Source: Ooceraea biroi (taxonomy: Eukaryota; Arthropoda; Insecta; Hymenoptera; Formicidae). Taken from it: a stretch of 64,000 nt of DNA. The stretch spans positions 9,178,136 through 9,242,135 of the forward strand of contig NC_039518.1 of the NCBI RefSeq assembly GCF_003672135.1, read 5' to 3'. A program made the position numbers and the translations under genes. Positions 28,233 through 42,786 of this stretch are shown here, in pieces (positions within the stretch are counted from its first letter, which is position 1; each line of letters begins with the position of its first letter). The notes under the pieces are model-generated. The model had not been told where the DNA came from. It ran no database searches and saw only the letters and a program-made list of their open reading frames with translations.

Positions 28233-31200
28233 CCTTCGATCGTGACTTAGAATAACTCGATTGCAATGTATAAAAAGATACAAATGGATCTCTTTTTAAA
28301 AAGCCTCCCGTTTTCTAACGACTCTAAGGAGGTCCAATCTCTTCCTTTTCCCTTCTTTTTATCAAAGATTATCTTGTACTTGTACTTTTAAGACCAACTT
28401 TTAACTTAGACTTATCTTAATTTATAAAACTCGGTACTATCGTTATCGATCGTTTTCCCATTTACTAATCATAATGATAACAAGCCGACGTTTCAATGCG
28501 AGATGCATATCGGCAGGTTAATGATTACGATAAATTTGTTTAATCGATTTGAGCTAATTTAAGAATTTATAAAAAGATATATCGCTCACCGGAATAGACG
28601 AAAAATTACAAGAAATATTTTGACAGTGTTCTTAAACGCGATGCTAAATATACGTATGTGTATATGCATGTTCCTGTTATGGAGCGAATAACAATTACAA
28701 GAGATAGTTAGAAGAGAATTATCGTTTTACCGCAACTTGCTTAAATCGCGATATTAAATTGCTATCTGATTTCAATACACGCAACTGAGAACAAAAAGGT
28801 GATACGTCATTTTCGCAACGCAGTTTAAAGACAAAATTAAATTAAATCGAGTCTCAGAAAACTCACAATTTAAAAGAGAAAGAATTTTTAGGTAAAACTT
28901 GAATTTGAAAAGGCGAGTCCGGGAAAACAAAGTGCAATTGCTTCTTTCTAGACTCCCTTTCCTTCGAGTCGTTTGTTTTATTATATTATTATGTTATTAT
29001 TAATGTATTGTAGAAGTTCTTTTTGCGGAAAGAAAATAACCGATTTATATATCGCGGGAACATATCGCGGAAAATGTCCGATTGTCACTTTTATACTTGA
29101 TGTACAAAGAGGCTGTTATTTTATGTACATATTGTATGCATAATATCTACGGACATATAATTTAGTTACACGTACCACGACTTGGTGCAACAATAAAACT
29201 GCACAAATTTTATCAAGGTGTGCAAGCAAGAACGTTACTGTAAATAACTGTAAACGCAACAAATGACAACGTTGAATTGAATTAATCCATTTAACGGCAA
29301 AGATTCATAAAGTAAAGTCCGAGGTTCTCATAAAACAACGATTAAAGAAACGAAACGTATTGATATCAAGACTTGATCATGCATTATGATCACGTGGCCT
29401 TTAATGGGTTAAGCGGAAATATATAATGATACGTGTAAATAAAAATGTGGCTTTTTGCTAATGTAAAAAAGGAGAGGTATCGGTTAAATATCGTTGCGCG
29501 TGCGTGGCGCTTGCGTATGTACAAATGCGTGTGGGAGAGCTTTTGTAAAGTGTTTAAGCTTTTCATACGCATGGTTTACGTTCCTTGAGATACGCATCTG
29601 TGTATGCGAGGAAAATGAATCGACAAAATGAAACAAACTAGACGCAAGTCGTGTCGCAAGTTATTCAATCAGCACATCTTCTCCCCTCCATCCAAATGTC
29701 ATTTCTGAAAGCGCATACCCGTAAAGCGCATACTCGTTAGTTGACTCTTTTTCTTTTTCAGGACATTACTCGGGGCGTTCGCGTTATTGAAAAGTTCAAT
29801 TTGTTGTTGAACACGCCCTGAAGGTAAAAATTTCAGTTTTGTCTGTTCTTACTCTGGAAAAAGTTGGTTAATTTTCTCTTTCGAGCGATCGATCTCACGC
29901 GACAATGTTCATTTGTGAAGAAGAGCCAAAAAGTCTCTTCTTTCCCGTCTCTCGAATCTGCACAGTGAGTCTGTGTGAGGAAAAGAAGGAACAGAAATTA
30001 TGACACTTTATTGTCACTTATGAGATCATTGTTTTATCTTCTATATATTTTTTGTGACATTAACATTTCTACGGATATAAATCGCATATTGATGCAAGAA
30101 GCAATTTTCCATTGGAAAAATATATATAGGTGTCGTGGCTTGGATGATAAACGATCGCGTTGCACTTGCATATGTATATAATACGCATGCTATGAAAAAA
30201 ATTATCAATCACACGTACACTCACACATCTAGAGCCGCGTGATTACGAAGCAAGAAAGAAAATGCTCTTTATTGATCCTCTCGGGGAAATCCATCGTTAA
30301 CCTTTCCTCGAGGTAAGTTCCCTTCCTGCGAGGAGAAGAGAAGCAAAGTTTAAGCTCTCGCTAAAGGCGAATAAAGTTACGCGGAACCGCAAATTCCCAA
30401 GTACAACAAACGCGGGGAGATCCGACGGATACATTAAGGTGCGAAAAGTCGCGCAAATATTTGATGAGCTGCGGGGAGCTGAGAGAAAGCGCGTGAGAAT
30501 TACGCGTGAAATTAATTCGTCGATTGCTTCATCATTTTATTTAACGTTCAAACTAAACTATCGTTTTTTCATCGTCAACTTGACGTTCGAAAATGGATAT
30601 TTGAGCGTTTGCAAATACATGGCAAAATCTTATTCCTCATTAGATTTCAAGCGGACTGCTTGACTTCATCGTTAATTAGCATCGCATTAATGTCAGAATC
30701 TCGATAATTCAAATAATGCATTCTTGTCGGGGCATGCGTTTGCTCTTGATGCCACTTGAACAATCCGAACATCGCGAGTCACGCAAACTCGTTTCACAGC
30801 TTTTTTCCATTCTCGCGGATTTTCCCGACTTTTTGCAGTTATAGTTGACAGAGGACACGTCGGAGGCTTGTAGATCGTAGAATAAATTTCGCAGGCCTGT
30901 CTGTCTCGCAAACGAATGACCGCGCAAGAATCAAACACGTCGCGATATCTCCCATAAATTTGTCAATCACGCTGTTGTATTTTCTCTCTCTGTCTTTCTC
31001 TCTCTCTCGGTTAATATTACTTTTACATTACTTTACTTTTAATATTACTTTACTCGATAGCTCGATTTCGACATCTTTCAAAAGGAAAGAAAGAAGAAAT
31101 TTTGGAAAATGAAATATTCAGGCACTTGTATCTGCACGTGTCACAGGCAAATTCACAATGATCTCAGATAATAAAGTGGCTCGTTATTTTACGTTCGATT

Positions 31201-34087
31201 CCAATGTTTGTCAAATCGTTCATCGTAAAAGCATTGAAATTATTAATTAACAATCTGACGGATTAACGTTGACGTTAAAATCACGGTTGCAATGCGAAAA
31301 ATGATTTTTTTATTATTGTAATCATGGTGCACGAGGATTGATTTATTTATGGATTGGAAGGTGAGAAGGCAATTCTTTATATATACTCTATATATAACTG
31401 TTAATCGCCCATAATGCAGAAGGCAACTCAATCTGTCTGTCAGGAAACAGACGTCCTGCTCGAGACGTCTAACGTCACAGGCAAATCCGAGATCGTGTAA
31501 TTAACAGGATATAACACACTCACCCCAGCTGCTCTCCCGCACGCCAATCGGTTTCCTTCAAAGGGAGGCTGGTCTGATCTTGCAGCTATCACTGCCACGA
31601 GCAGATCTCAGATTGCTAATGCCAGTGAAGACGTTCGTTCAACGCAGCTCGGTTGCCATATCCGTGAATCTTGTTTATTAATCTTCTGATAAAATCTCGA
31701 GAATCTCTAAAAACATTAAGCACATATCATGTAAGAAACTGTGCGTGCATTCGTGTCAATTATTGCGAGTTTTTTTTCCTTTTTTTTCCAATCAAAAAGA
31801 TACGCTCGAAAAAGCCGTGTTTCGCAAGTGGTTTATATGCGAGTGCAAACAAAAATGCACTCAATGCAGACAGAAACAATGTAAAAAGCTTACTGGAGAA
31901 GATGTATTCGGACAGCACAGGCTTTTTGTTAAAATTTTCCTTCATCCATATCATCCTGCGACAATGTTCTCTTTATTTCGTTCCACGATTCTGTAAACGG
32001 AGAAACGTCAAAAACGGCTGTTCAGAGGGGAGATTCTTCTATCTGTTATCGATTTTCCCCTATATATCAAACTTTGTCGCATTATATCAATAAATTAACA
32101 AGCATGGTTGATGACTTGAAAAGAGCCACAACGAGTCATACGTGGTGAACCGCGTGAACCGGCTCGGCATTCCCAAAGAAAAAAAAGAAAAATCAAATTT
32201 CTGCTGTTTTACCGTTATTGTCTAATAATGTGTATTTTTATACTACTGCGTTAACAATAGCGCATAAATTTTTATTATTAACGACATCGCTTTAGGTAGC
32301 ATGCCGATATTAATAATAGTTGAAAATTCCATTATCGAATTAAACGAGAAATTTTGCGCTTCCAGCGTCTCCTCCAAGCAGACGTCTGCAGTTTTCCGTC
32401 ATAAACAGATTCCACGACGAAGAAAGTCAGTCGTGGAAAATCGGTCGACATTTCACGGACAATCTTTTGTACAACTCGGCAAAGTTTCGAGCGAGAACTT
32501 TCTTCGAGTCGCTAATCGAAGCTCCGACTTCGTAAACAAACGTTAAAGTTCAACAGCCTCAACGTGCCAAAAGACGAATCGAGACATCTTCACACGTGAT
32601 GCATGATACATGATGCATTACGTATGCGTTATATGCATGCGTAAAATAATAAAGTTGAATATTGTGTGTATGTACGCGTGTATAGAAAAAATTGTATTAT
32701 TGTATTTTACTGTATTTATTTATACCATTACCCGTTTCCTCTCCTAGTGATATACATGTACATATTAGCCGTATCGTTAATCGTACCAGAATTGGTAATC
32801 GCTGCGACAACGAACGAAAAAGCTCAAGAGCGCAATGCGTGAAAGCTAATATCATAAAAAGGGCTACGTCAGAGATTCGACGATTCATGTCAATCATTTT
32901 CATTGTTCTCTTTCACACGAAAATATTATTCGAAATTCCGTTAAACACTTGATTCGTGTCATTTACGCATCTCTGACGATAAACGATCGTTGGTGCAATT
33001 ACAGTGACAACGAATCAGGAAGTGAAAGGGCAAACCACAGACGCAAATGCAAAAAGCGTCACGGCGCCTTTCGCCTCGCCTTTCCCCGAATAGTCGGAGA
33101 TTTCGATAGAATGCATTTTAATGCGAAATTTGCATAATCGCTTGAATTCGCGCGCGCATCGCACGTGATGCAGCTGAGTAAAGAAGTCGAACCACCGAAG
33201 CTTTCTTCCACCCCTTTCCACCTCCTAAGACCCTCTTTCTTTCCACAAGTTATTCTTTCATTCGTTAGAAAAATAGACGAGGGCTGACAGGAGAGGGCAA
33301 GTGTCAATCAGTTTTGTGCAAAAAACAGACAAAAAATTGCTCGTATCATTTCAATGTTCATATTGGATTGGACATTGGAAAGCCAAGGCGGGATGTTAAT
33401 ATAAATAAGTCAAGGCAATACCTTAGTACTTTTTCTTCTTTCTTTTACAAGGAAAAATACCGTTAAGAAAATATACAGCTTCCAAATGATATAAATACAT
33501 GTCAATTTTATGTAATTGTGAGGGCAGCTCGTATGTAAATTATGTCATAAAGTAAATTAAATATGGAACTCCTTCCTGTATTAACAATACTAATTATGAT
33601 TTCATTAAATTTCCTCAATGTTTCAAAATTACAAAAATTTAGTAATCCAAACTTTAAAGAGAAACCATCTGTACCAATGATAAATCTGTTAATAATAAGA
33701 GTGTCCACACTACAATAGTTTTAGACAGCCTTAATCAGTTTTAATAATCATTTTTTTAACAAAATCACGTGGCTGTCGAGAGACATGGTTGTCCATCCTC
33801 GGCATCCTCTCCGGAATCACAACTGGCATCTAAATCCATGAGGAAAGAAGGGCAATGTGTTACATGTTGCAAAAGTGCATATTAGCATACTATCTCTTGC
33901 CTATTTTTACACATACGCTATATATATATATTTTATAACGTGTATACAAGCGTACTGTTGTACACTGTTTACTGCTATTAACTACAGATACGGATAAGTC
34001 TCGCGATCAAGACCGCTTTTTCCTTTTCGTATTCTTGCTCGATCTTTTCCATCCAGATCCAGATAATTCATTTGAAAAATATCATTC
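28233..34087. other. 3' UTR and intergenic spacer between the kinase and nibrin genes
   Basis: AT-rich sequence following the kinase stop codon. A polyadenylation-type signal (AATAAA) occurs near 29192. No coding frame with domain-like content or splice support was found. An acidic stretch on the - strand near 33786-33840, preceded by a pyrimidine-rich acceptor-like sequence, is a possible alternative end of nibrin. Confidence 0.5.
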
Positions 34088-37003
34088 TCACGACACGAGA
34101 TTTGCAGAAACTTTTGTAAATGTTTTACAAACCTTTGTAAATGTTTTACCACGTGGTGCATCTCTCCGAAGTATCTCATTCGTGAGCTCTTGCTTCAAGT
34201 ACTTTTCATACCAATTGGCTACCTAAACGTAAACGCATCACGCATCATATATCTGCCAATGTAATAAATAATGCCAATGCATAACGTACGTATTATTATT
34301 ACCAAGTACCGTTTTTCGAGGTTCTTCTCTGTTTTTATCTCCCTCTCGTATCCTATTTTTCTTCGTTCTCTCATCTTCTTGGGGTCTTCCGACAGAGCAG
34401 ACTGGATCCAATTTGCGTTCCTTTAACGAATTCGATGACTCTTGAATTTTGGTACGACCTTCCGTCAACGCTTTTTTTCTTTTCCAGTCAGTGTTAATCT
34501 TGCTGTGATTAATCTTCTCTATCGATACGATTCGTGGCCCCCTTGAAGTTTTCAACTTTTTCGAAATTTGCCAGTTCGCGCGATCAGATTTATCGTAATC
34601 AGCGTTGGAAGATCCGTTTTTCCCAAGTGACAAATTATTTTTGACACAATGTGAATTATTAGTCTTTTTAGATATCACGTAGTTTTCTCGTTGTTGATTG
34701 GTCGTTATCGCAACCGGAGCTACAGCATCTTTCTCCAAAGTACCATCATTCCCCTTCTCCACCGTAAGAATACCTCTCTTTTCTGACGATTTCGCGTTTC
34801 TGCATATTTTTCGCGCGGCCAAATCCTCGACGACGTTTACCTCGTCAGGCTCGAAAATTTCAGAAACGATTCGAGCTTGTTCACGATCGCTCTTACCGGA
34901 AACGGTACCGCTCGCTTCTCTCCCTGCGGAACAACAGCTCTCGGGAATAATTTCGAGTTGTTTTTGAACTTTTTTTTTAGAAAATATGTTGGGCATGATA
35001 TTTCTCTGTTCGTCTCCGATATGAGGACCGACGTTCTTCGAGGTACCTTGGTCGTTACCTTGGGACTCGCAAATCTCGGGAATTACCTTGCGCGTAACTG
35101 TCCTTTGGTCAGCATTCCGCGTGGTTCTCGTCGCGATATCGCTTCTGTTGGAGTCACAGGTACCTCGCCGCGCGTTCTCGCCAAGTGGACAGACACTCGT
35201 ACTCGAGACAGCATTCTCGTTACTTTGCGAAACGCAAATCTCGGATACGACGTTCTCCTTGCTGCGTCCGTCAGCCTTATTAATTCTGTTAACGATGTCC
35301 TGTGTGTCTTCGATTATCACAATGTCGGAAGAAGGAAACGTTTGAGTGTTTAACTCGAGAAACGTGGCGAATTCGAATTTAGGATTACAATAAATTTCTG
35401 TGCTGCAGTATAAAATCGCGAGGGGAATTTCGGTATCGGAGATCATTCTGCGTTTGATGGCTTGTAGCTTGCGATCTGCAATGCAATGATAAACAGATGG
35501 TTCTACACACGTGTACATATTATTCCATTTACTACTTTCATACTACTTTGTATTCTTCAATGTTGATAACACACTCACAGATGATTGGATAATCAGCCTC
35601 GATTATTTGACACGTGAATTGCGACGAGTCGCTCGCAGGCTGCTGTACGACGACCGCATTCTTCGCAGTGAGATCTCGAGGAGTGAGGGGTTTCTTTGTG
35701 GGATACACGCACGATTTGCCACCTGAAACGTAATGTTTTCATACAGTTTTGCAATTTGCAAAGCGTAATTTAGTGCGATTAGGATATTACCTGCTGCACT
35801 GATCAATGGCGAGCACGTGAAGTATTGCTTTGCACAGAAATGCACGAATGCCAGGCCCTTGAACAGCGCTCTGCGTTTCTCGTTTGGTACAAGCAATCTC
35901 GAAGACGCTTTCAACCACTCCTCCTTTATCATTGGCAGAAAGTTTTCGATACCTGGCAATTCCTTTGATTCTTGGACAGCTAGACGTATTGCTTCCCAAT
36001 ATGCAATTGTCACAATCGGTTTGGCAGAGGCCAATGCGCAAGCCAACTATGTAAAATGCACAAAATGCAAAAAATGCGTGTGTAGACTGACTTTAAGGTT
36101 CATCTTTTACCCCTGATATTTATCTTTTAGTTTAGACTTTTTGAGACTCTTAATATCTCAATCATACAAATCAAGTTTTATAAGAAAATCTTACTTTTGT
36201 AGTAAACAGGATGTTTTCGGACACTGTCAAGTGTGTGCAAGAATCTTCCCAAGTTTCAGCCAACCTTCCTCCCAGAAGATGCACCACGCTTGTTAAGCTC
36301 TCTGCAGCTTTTTTATCCAGGCTGGATTTTGCAATCACAAATGAATAACACGACACACTGTGACAAGAAACAAACATGGCGAGTATTAGTTGGAATTTCT
36401 GATAAATATTATATAAAATATATTTAATCAATAAATGTACATGTATGTATGTAGGTAGACACATACACACATATATACAGAGAGAGAGCTAGAATGAAAA
36501 AAAAAACAGAAAATGACACTCTTACACAAAAGTAGTCTGCTTTAGGCCAAATTGCACTGTGTCGCCAGCTTTCAAGGTACATTTTTCATTTATCAGCAAT
36601 TTTTTCTTTTGCCCGTCTCTTATGACAAACGTTCCATACTTGGACAAATCACTAATGACACATTTATATGGTGTGGTCTGAAAGAAACATGGCATTCTCA
36701 ATGACGATTGTGACAATTTCGGAGTACATGTGACAAGCAAATGAATAAAAAAACAGACGTACATCCGATTCCTCGATCGATTCCACGGAAATGACTGCGT
36801 GTAATCTGCTGATCGTAGGGTCTCCTTCTAGTTTTATATCACTCAGCGATTTACCAAAGGTTTGTTTCTGATTTGGCGTAACATACACGCAAATGCCTAA
36901 GAAAGATTGTCAAGAAATCAATTTGAACGATATGTTGCATGCTTTTATATTTATACTTTTCTAGCTGATTCCTGATACCTTCGCGTCCCTTGAGGCACCA
37001 CAT
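34088..37003 (-). CDS. NBN: Nibrin (Nbs1), Mre11-Rad50-Nbs1 complex subunit
   Basis: Exons in transcript order: 37003-36979, 36896-36763, 36677-36526, 36357-36195, 36046-35791, 35722-35579, 35475-34310, 34222-34088. All phases agree, giving about 724 residues (human 754). Nibrin brings Mre11-Rad50 and ATM to double-strand breaks. The N terminus is an FHA domain starting MWCLKG, with SRLHAVI (phosphopeptide binding) and KYGTFV. The conserved Arg of the human VGRK turn appears replaced in TFGKSLS. Tandem BRCT-like segments follow (AAESLTSVVHLLGGRL; KPIVTIAYWEAIRLAV; KGLAFVHFCAKQ). Next comes a second BRCT and the linker entry (ISDTEIPLAILYCSTEIYC), then a long low-complexity linker in the seventh exon. 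The C-terminal exon contains WYEKYLKQEL, resembling the region before the ATM motif. The last ~20 residues are doubtful: an ATM-motif-like sequence lies in another frame just downstream. Confidence 0.92.
34111..34154 (-). repeat. 21 bp tandem duplication in the last nibrin exon
   Basis: Two copies of a 21-base unit, differing at a few positions, lie head to tail. In the chosen frame they encode KTFTKVC and KTFTKVS. The length is a multiple of three, so the duplication itself does not shift the frame. Confidence 0.85.
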
Positions 37004-38261
37004 GTTGAATTCACTTGCACCCTGCGCGTCAATAATCAACGTACAATACGAACCAACTGTGCGTATTTTTAATGATAAATGATAAAGAAGGCGGTTCTGC
37101 GGTTTACCGGAACTTTAAACGTGTCAACAATTGTCCCGAACTACTCAAAGCATAGAATTAGATCGTGGAGGCTCCACCAACCGAAGAGCCGGAAACCAAC
37201 AGTGGAGCCATCTAACGAGAGACGTTGGAATTAATTGGAAACTGGACACTCTGAGGAAGTGAGGACACAAGTTTGAAATACTACGGTACGCTTTTCTTTT
37301 TGTGCGTGCAACGTCTAACGTCGCGCAAATTGATTACTCGTCGCTCCGTTAAAATTAAAATTAAATTAAAATTAAAATTAAAATGATTTGTTGACTCTTT
37401 CGAGGAGAAATCAGTGAGTTATTTCAATTTTAAATTACGAGGGGACGTAAATACCTTGAAATATAATTCCATTTATGGTCTATTACTTATCGTCTACTTA
37501 TGGATTCTCTCTACTTTCAGCTTCGAGAGTAATCGTCTTTCCTGACTTATCGAAAGCGGAACGTTCCGACTCTTCGCCGGCTATTCGTGCCTTCGTGGAT
37601 CGCACGCACAGGGTGTCTCGCCATTGTCGCATCAACGTGGAAGATCTGCTCGTCTCTTGTATCGATTTTTCCTTGGAGAAGATTTATTTCAGTAATCTCT
37701 GCCGGTAACCTCGATATCTCGTTAATTAATCGTTTATTGATGAGAAATTGATAGTTTCGATCTTTGGTTTGTCAAAATTGACCAAAACTATCAAAACAGT
37801 CGAAACTGTCAAAACTATATAAAACTGTAAAACAGGTCTGTGTTTTCACAGGATTTTCACGCGCTCCTCATTTACGCCATTTTCTAGCGGGCAGTCGTCT
37901 CTGATCGCCGAAAACCCAGAACACCCCGTAGAAGGTGGTGGTTGGTGGGGCATTCTGGAGACTGGGAGAGGGAATTACTTCTGACTCAGTTTGCTGTCGT
38001 ACGACCTTGCGCGAGGTCACTCTTCTCGCAACCCTCTGATGCACGCTGCCGCTTCCTATTCATCCGATTCATCCGGTCTCTCCTCTCTGGTATCCATCTG
38101 GCATTTCTTTCCGAAATTCTTACGTTATTCTCACGGAAGAGGAAAGCTTACCGCAAAACTAACTTTTAACGTTGCGTGTCTTGTTTAAGAAAACAGGTGC
38201 CAAAGTGTTGTCTGTGCTATTTTTGGAGTAAAATCTAGCAATTTGTCGTGGATGGATAATC
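37004..38261. other. Divergent spacer between nibrin and the Ig-domain gene
   Basis: This spacer should hold the nibrin promoter (leftward) and the promoter plus 5' UTR of the Ig gene (rightward). A low-complexity AAAATT repeat lies at about 37351-37384. The frame at 37475-37708 is preceded by no good start context and is more likely UTR. Confidence 0.4.
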
Positions 38262-38601
38262 ATGATGACGACGATGACGACGAGATGTCACTGGCTGCTC
38301 TTGGTATCATCGTTGCTGATACTTGGCTGCATTCTGGGTTCGTTATGCGCGTATCGTTTTTATGTTATAGAAATTTGATAGTAATGTATTGATCATTCTA
38401 TTGCTCGATAGCAAGTAACCTCTTCTTTTTCTCCCTCTTTTTCTCTCCTTCCATTGAAATGAAAAAGTTTTCTGGGGAGAGAGAGAAAAAGAGACACGTA
38501 TTAATCACGTCATATTAATCACAAAGAGACAAGTTTTCCTTCTACGTCTGTAAAAACTTGCTGCTTATTTTATCGTCGAGCATATTTAGCGAGTATCCTC
38601 C

Positions 38602-38654
<53 letters not shown>

Positions 38655-40854
38655 CATTCCCTCCCGAATCACCTTATACATCGAAAAGCTCGTCCACGTG
38701 CACTATTTCTGGCTCGGTGCTTTTGCCCGCTTAATATAACGCTTACGTGTTTTATGATTCTATTGCTTCGTTCCGTTGCACGATTAGAGAGACGGTCAAG
38801 AAAATGACAGAAAATACATTTTTTTTATATTTTATGACGAATTGACGAATGCAAGAAAATAGAGAAAATATAAAATTGTAATATCGAATGCTGCTCCTTT
38901 ATCTCGAATTTGTGCCGAGATGAAATTTCTGGCGGCATGATACTACTGCATTCTCGGTGAAGCGATCGTAAGTAATATTGTCATCTATCAACTAATAAAT
39001 AATGTAATTACATTTACTATTAAAAGTGATAAACTACCTGTCGGTGGTTATATTATTCGAATATTATTGTAATGATTATAAAGAATAATCTCGATTGCAT
39101 TTTAAAGACATCGTGGCAATATGGATCAGACTCGATTCGCTGTACGCGTTCGAAATTTTCTGCAACGTGTGCAACACATGTTAACCAGATCGAAATTGGG
39201 ATATGCGCGCGGCGATGAGACATTTATAGGTCGCGGACAAAAACGTCTTTTATCTCATTTCAGTTTTTAGCAATATTCTGATATCGGAGCACTCGACTGT
39301 AGTAAATTATAGAAACTTTGGATTTTTCCGTTTTAGATCTTAGCGCGGATTTCTCCTTTATGGACCGTAATTTGAAAAATTACGCCGGAAGGCGAACTTT
39401 AAAAAAGGAAAAAGGAGAGGAAAAGGGAGAACGCTGTAATCCAAAGACACTTGCGTTTCAAGAAGCTAAAACTAACGCTCGCTCGCGCGCGCGCGCTCGC
39501 CAAATCCGATATTTAATATAGAGTGACCCCCATACGTAGCTTCTTCCCTCAACAACTATCATAATCCTCTTCCCGATCGAAACTTGGGTAAAAGCTCCAG
39601 TTGAATTTCAGAAGGCTGCTATTCTGGTTTCCAATTTCCTCTCTTATCAGAGCCACAACCTTATCTATCCCGAGATTCGTGATTCTTGTCTCCAACGATT
39701 CTCTTGCACCGTAAACTTTCCTTTGTTCGATTGCTTGCCGCGGGCTTGTTTTCCGCGACATCGCTAACGAGCTCGGCTCCAAATATTGCATAATGAAGTG
39801 CACTTTGTTTTCAGTGCGTCGAGCGAGACGAGCTTTCTGCAACAGAAGCAAAGATAATTGCAAACGTTATAATTATTAGCTTGGCACAAAGGGCTTGCAT
39901 AAATTCTTACGATGTAAGAACATGAAAAGAAATGTTTCGAAATGGTATTCATCAATATTAAGAAATTCATTTAGGTATTTATATCAAGCAAGTGGTGCAT
40001 GCGCGCGTATAAACAACTGTAATATTATAAAAACTCCCTGTATCTATAATGATGTCATTATAAACTCAAAGCATAATTGGATCGATGTGGTTGATAATGA
40101 GATCGGGATTGTGATAGAAATAAATCACCTTAGATGTATTCGTCGTACACAGCGTGCGCGAACACTTGAAGCTGGAAAAAGTGAAAAGGAGAGCTGCGAA
40201 ACCCTCAAATGCATATGAAGCTGCGTTTGAAGTCGAGTTACAAAGGAGGTCCAAAGTGGGTCACGTTTTTCCTTGCTTATTTGGTTCTAGAACTGCGTGC
40301 ATACACAAAGTACCGCGGCTCTCTTTCTCCCTCTTTTGAAATTTATACGCGTATTTAGAGCTGCGTGCATTTTCGCTTCTCAACTCAACGTCAAAACTCA
40401 AAGCGCGCAAATTTCCGCGCTAAGCATCAAGCAAAAAGTTTAGCATCAGTAGGAAAACTCAGACTGAAAGTAGACTAGCTATAATAAAAATTGTTGCAGT
40501 TGTGCTTTTACGTGTTCCAGTATCGAACGACCAAATATTTCATTGCGTTAATTGTTTTGCTAAATATACTCTCTGTAAAAGTCTCTATTTAAAGGGAATT
40601 TCAATGTAAAGTAGACACACGCGCGCGACACGTTACATGTGTAAAGCCACTGGAACGAATTGGAACATTTTCTCTTAACGCTTAACGCAATCTCTTCGTT
40701 TCTGGAAAATATCATTTCAAGACCGTTTCTCGAGCGATGACAAGTTGGTAAATTAGTTGTCACATTGGAGAATTGGATAATTCCGTTAAGTGATCGAGTG
40801 GTCGATATCGTTTACGAAATAGAACAGCCGCCTCCACTCCACCCACGCATGCAT

Positions 40855-40942
<88 letters not shown>

Positions 40943-42738
40943 TTCTTCTGTCTCTCCGGCAGGCTATTGCAGTTGCATTACAGAGTGCAGAGAATCCGCT
41001 ACAATTAACGTGATTATTTAACGGCGCTCTCGTTGTGTACCCGCAATGTTTATTCGCTGTTCGCTCGTTACTAGCGTTGTGTACACTTCTCTGTACACGT
41101 GTCCACGTGTAATACCAGGGGTCGGATTTACCCCACGGTTATACACCATTCACCCTCTGTGTTGACCAGGCAAAACTGTGTCCAGGAAATGCAAAACCGT
41201 ATTATCGTATTATTACCGTAATGACGACATTCGTGCCACATTTAGTCGCATTTATCGTAGCTACTGCACGCTATCACAATTACAATCATATACGCTAAAT
41301 ATGCAAAAGTAATCACTAATTTTCAAAGCAATTTTATTCTACATTTCATAAATGTAACAACGATTCGTAGAAGAGAATGAAATATCTGTGTTTAAAGAAA
41401 CATCCACGTAAACGCACGCGTCAATTTTAAGAAAGAATCATTGCCTACGGCAATGTCAAACGTGGTCCTCGTGTAAAACGTGAAATTAATCTTATCTCCT
41501 TGCAGAATCTCAGCAACTCGTCATCAAAAGTGTCAACGTTCCCTCCGCCGTAAAGATCGGCGATGTCGATCATGTGATTCTCGATTGCGACTACGCTCTG
41601 GAGAACACCTCGAGCCACGGACTGGTGGTCAAATGGTTCTTCAACGACGAACAAGTGGTCTATCAGTGGATCTATGGAAGGGTTCCCGTAGCCAACGAAT
41701 TGATCGCGAGATACGTCGATCTCACGTACAAGGCCAGCGATGATCCCTTCACCGAGTATCGAGCCATCAAGCTGAATAAACCAGGAATCCATCTAACGGG
41801 CGACTACACCTGCGTAATATCGACGTTCGAAGACGAGCGGGCGGCAAATGCCTCCATGGTGATTTACTGTAAGTGCGGGCGTAGAGACCCTCCTTTTCTT
41901 TCTGACCTTTGTGTGTGTGTGTGTCCTTTGTATTCCTTTAATCGTGTGCAATTGCGCATTCTCAGACGGAGACTGACAATTTCGTCTATGAGAGAAGCGA
42001 GATACACTTGCAATTGCAATTGCTTCGTCGTTTCATCCTTTATTCGCGAAAATCTATCTTTTCTTACAATTTTCATTACTTTAATGTGTTATTATTACAC
42101 AGGGTCATCGCTTTTGTAACCTTCTTATCTATCGTGAACGTGTTGACCTCCTCGACGATATCTCTCCATTCGTCTCTGTCTTAAACAGAGGCATCCTCCA
42201 CTTTCCGCGCTCTGGTCCGTCTCCTCCTCCTCCTTACATCCTCCTCGACTCCATCAATCCATCTCGAGTTCTTCCCCGCCTCTCGGATACCGAGTGATAT
42301 TCTTTTGGTTGGTTTAGCTTTATCAGAACTTTAACTGCAATATTCATCGAGTCTTTAAAAACTTGCCACAAGTTTTATTCTTATATATATAATAGTATCA
42401 CAATTATAAACAATATACATAAAATACACCCGTAGCTTATCAGATCAATTATTCATACTTTATTTCTCTCTAAACGCTCGTTTCTCAATTTACGTGCTAG
42501 CGTAAATTTTCCTCGGGCTCGCGTTTCACTTTTACGCGTCCGCAAATCCTTCAATTTGCGCCGGCCACTTTTTATTTACGTGCTTCCTGTTTTACGCTCA
42601 GGTTTCAATTTACGCGGTAAAGCGGAATACTTTCTTTTCCACATTCGTTAGAGGAAAGTGTTTAACGCTTCTTTTTTCCCTTTTTTTTCTTTTTCTGTCT
42701 TTTCTTTATTTTCTCTCTTTTTTTGCGATTTATTTCCG

Positions 42739-42786
<48 letters not shown>

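Larger units (their letters stand above)
38338..41505 (+). other. First intron of the Ig-domain gene
   Basis: A 3.2 kb intron with two striking microsatellites (38604-38650 and 40858-40940) and, on the opposite strand, a candidate exon of unknown gene (39549-39836). Confidence 0.65.

Noticed and set aside
31671..32093. 140-codon ORF on the + strand
   Set aside because: Composition is Phe/Cys/Lys-rich noise from AT-rich DNA, with no homology recognised.
37475..37708. 77-codon ORF upstream of the Ig gene
   Set aside because: No link in frame to the signal-peptide exon and no recognisable family; more likely 5' UTR or spacer.
38252..38340. Alternative acidic start (MDNHDDDDDDEMS) overlapping the Ig gene's first exon
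   Set aside because: Another frame of the same exon gives a proper signal peptide and joins the next exon in phase; the acidic frame does neither.
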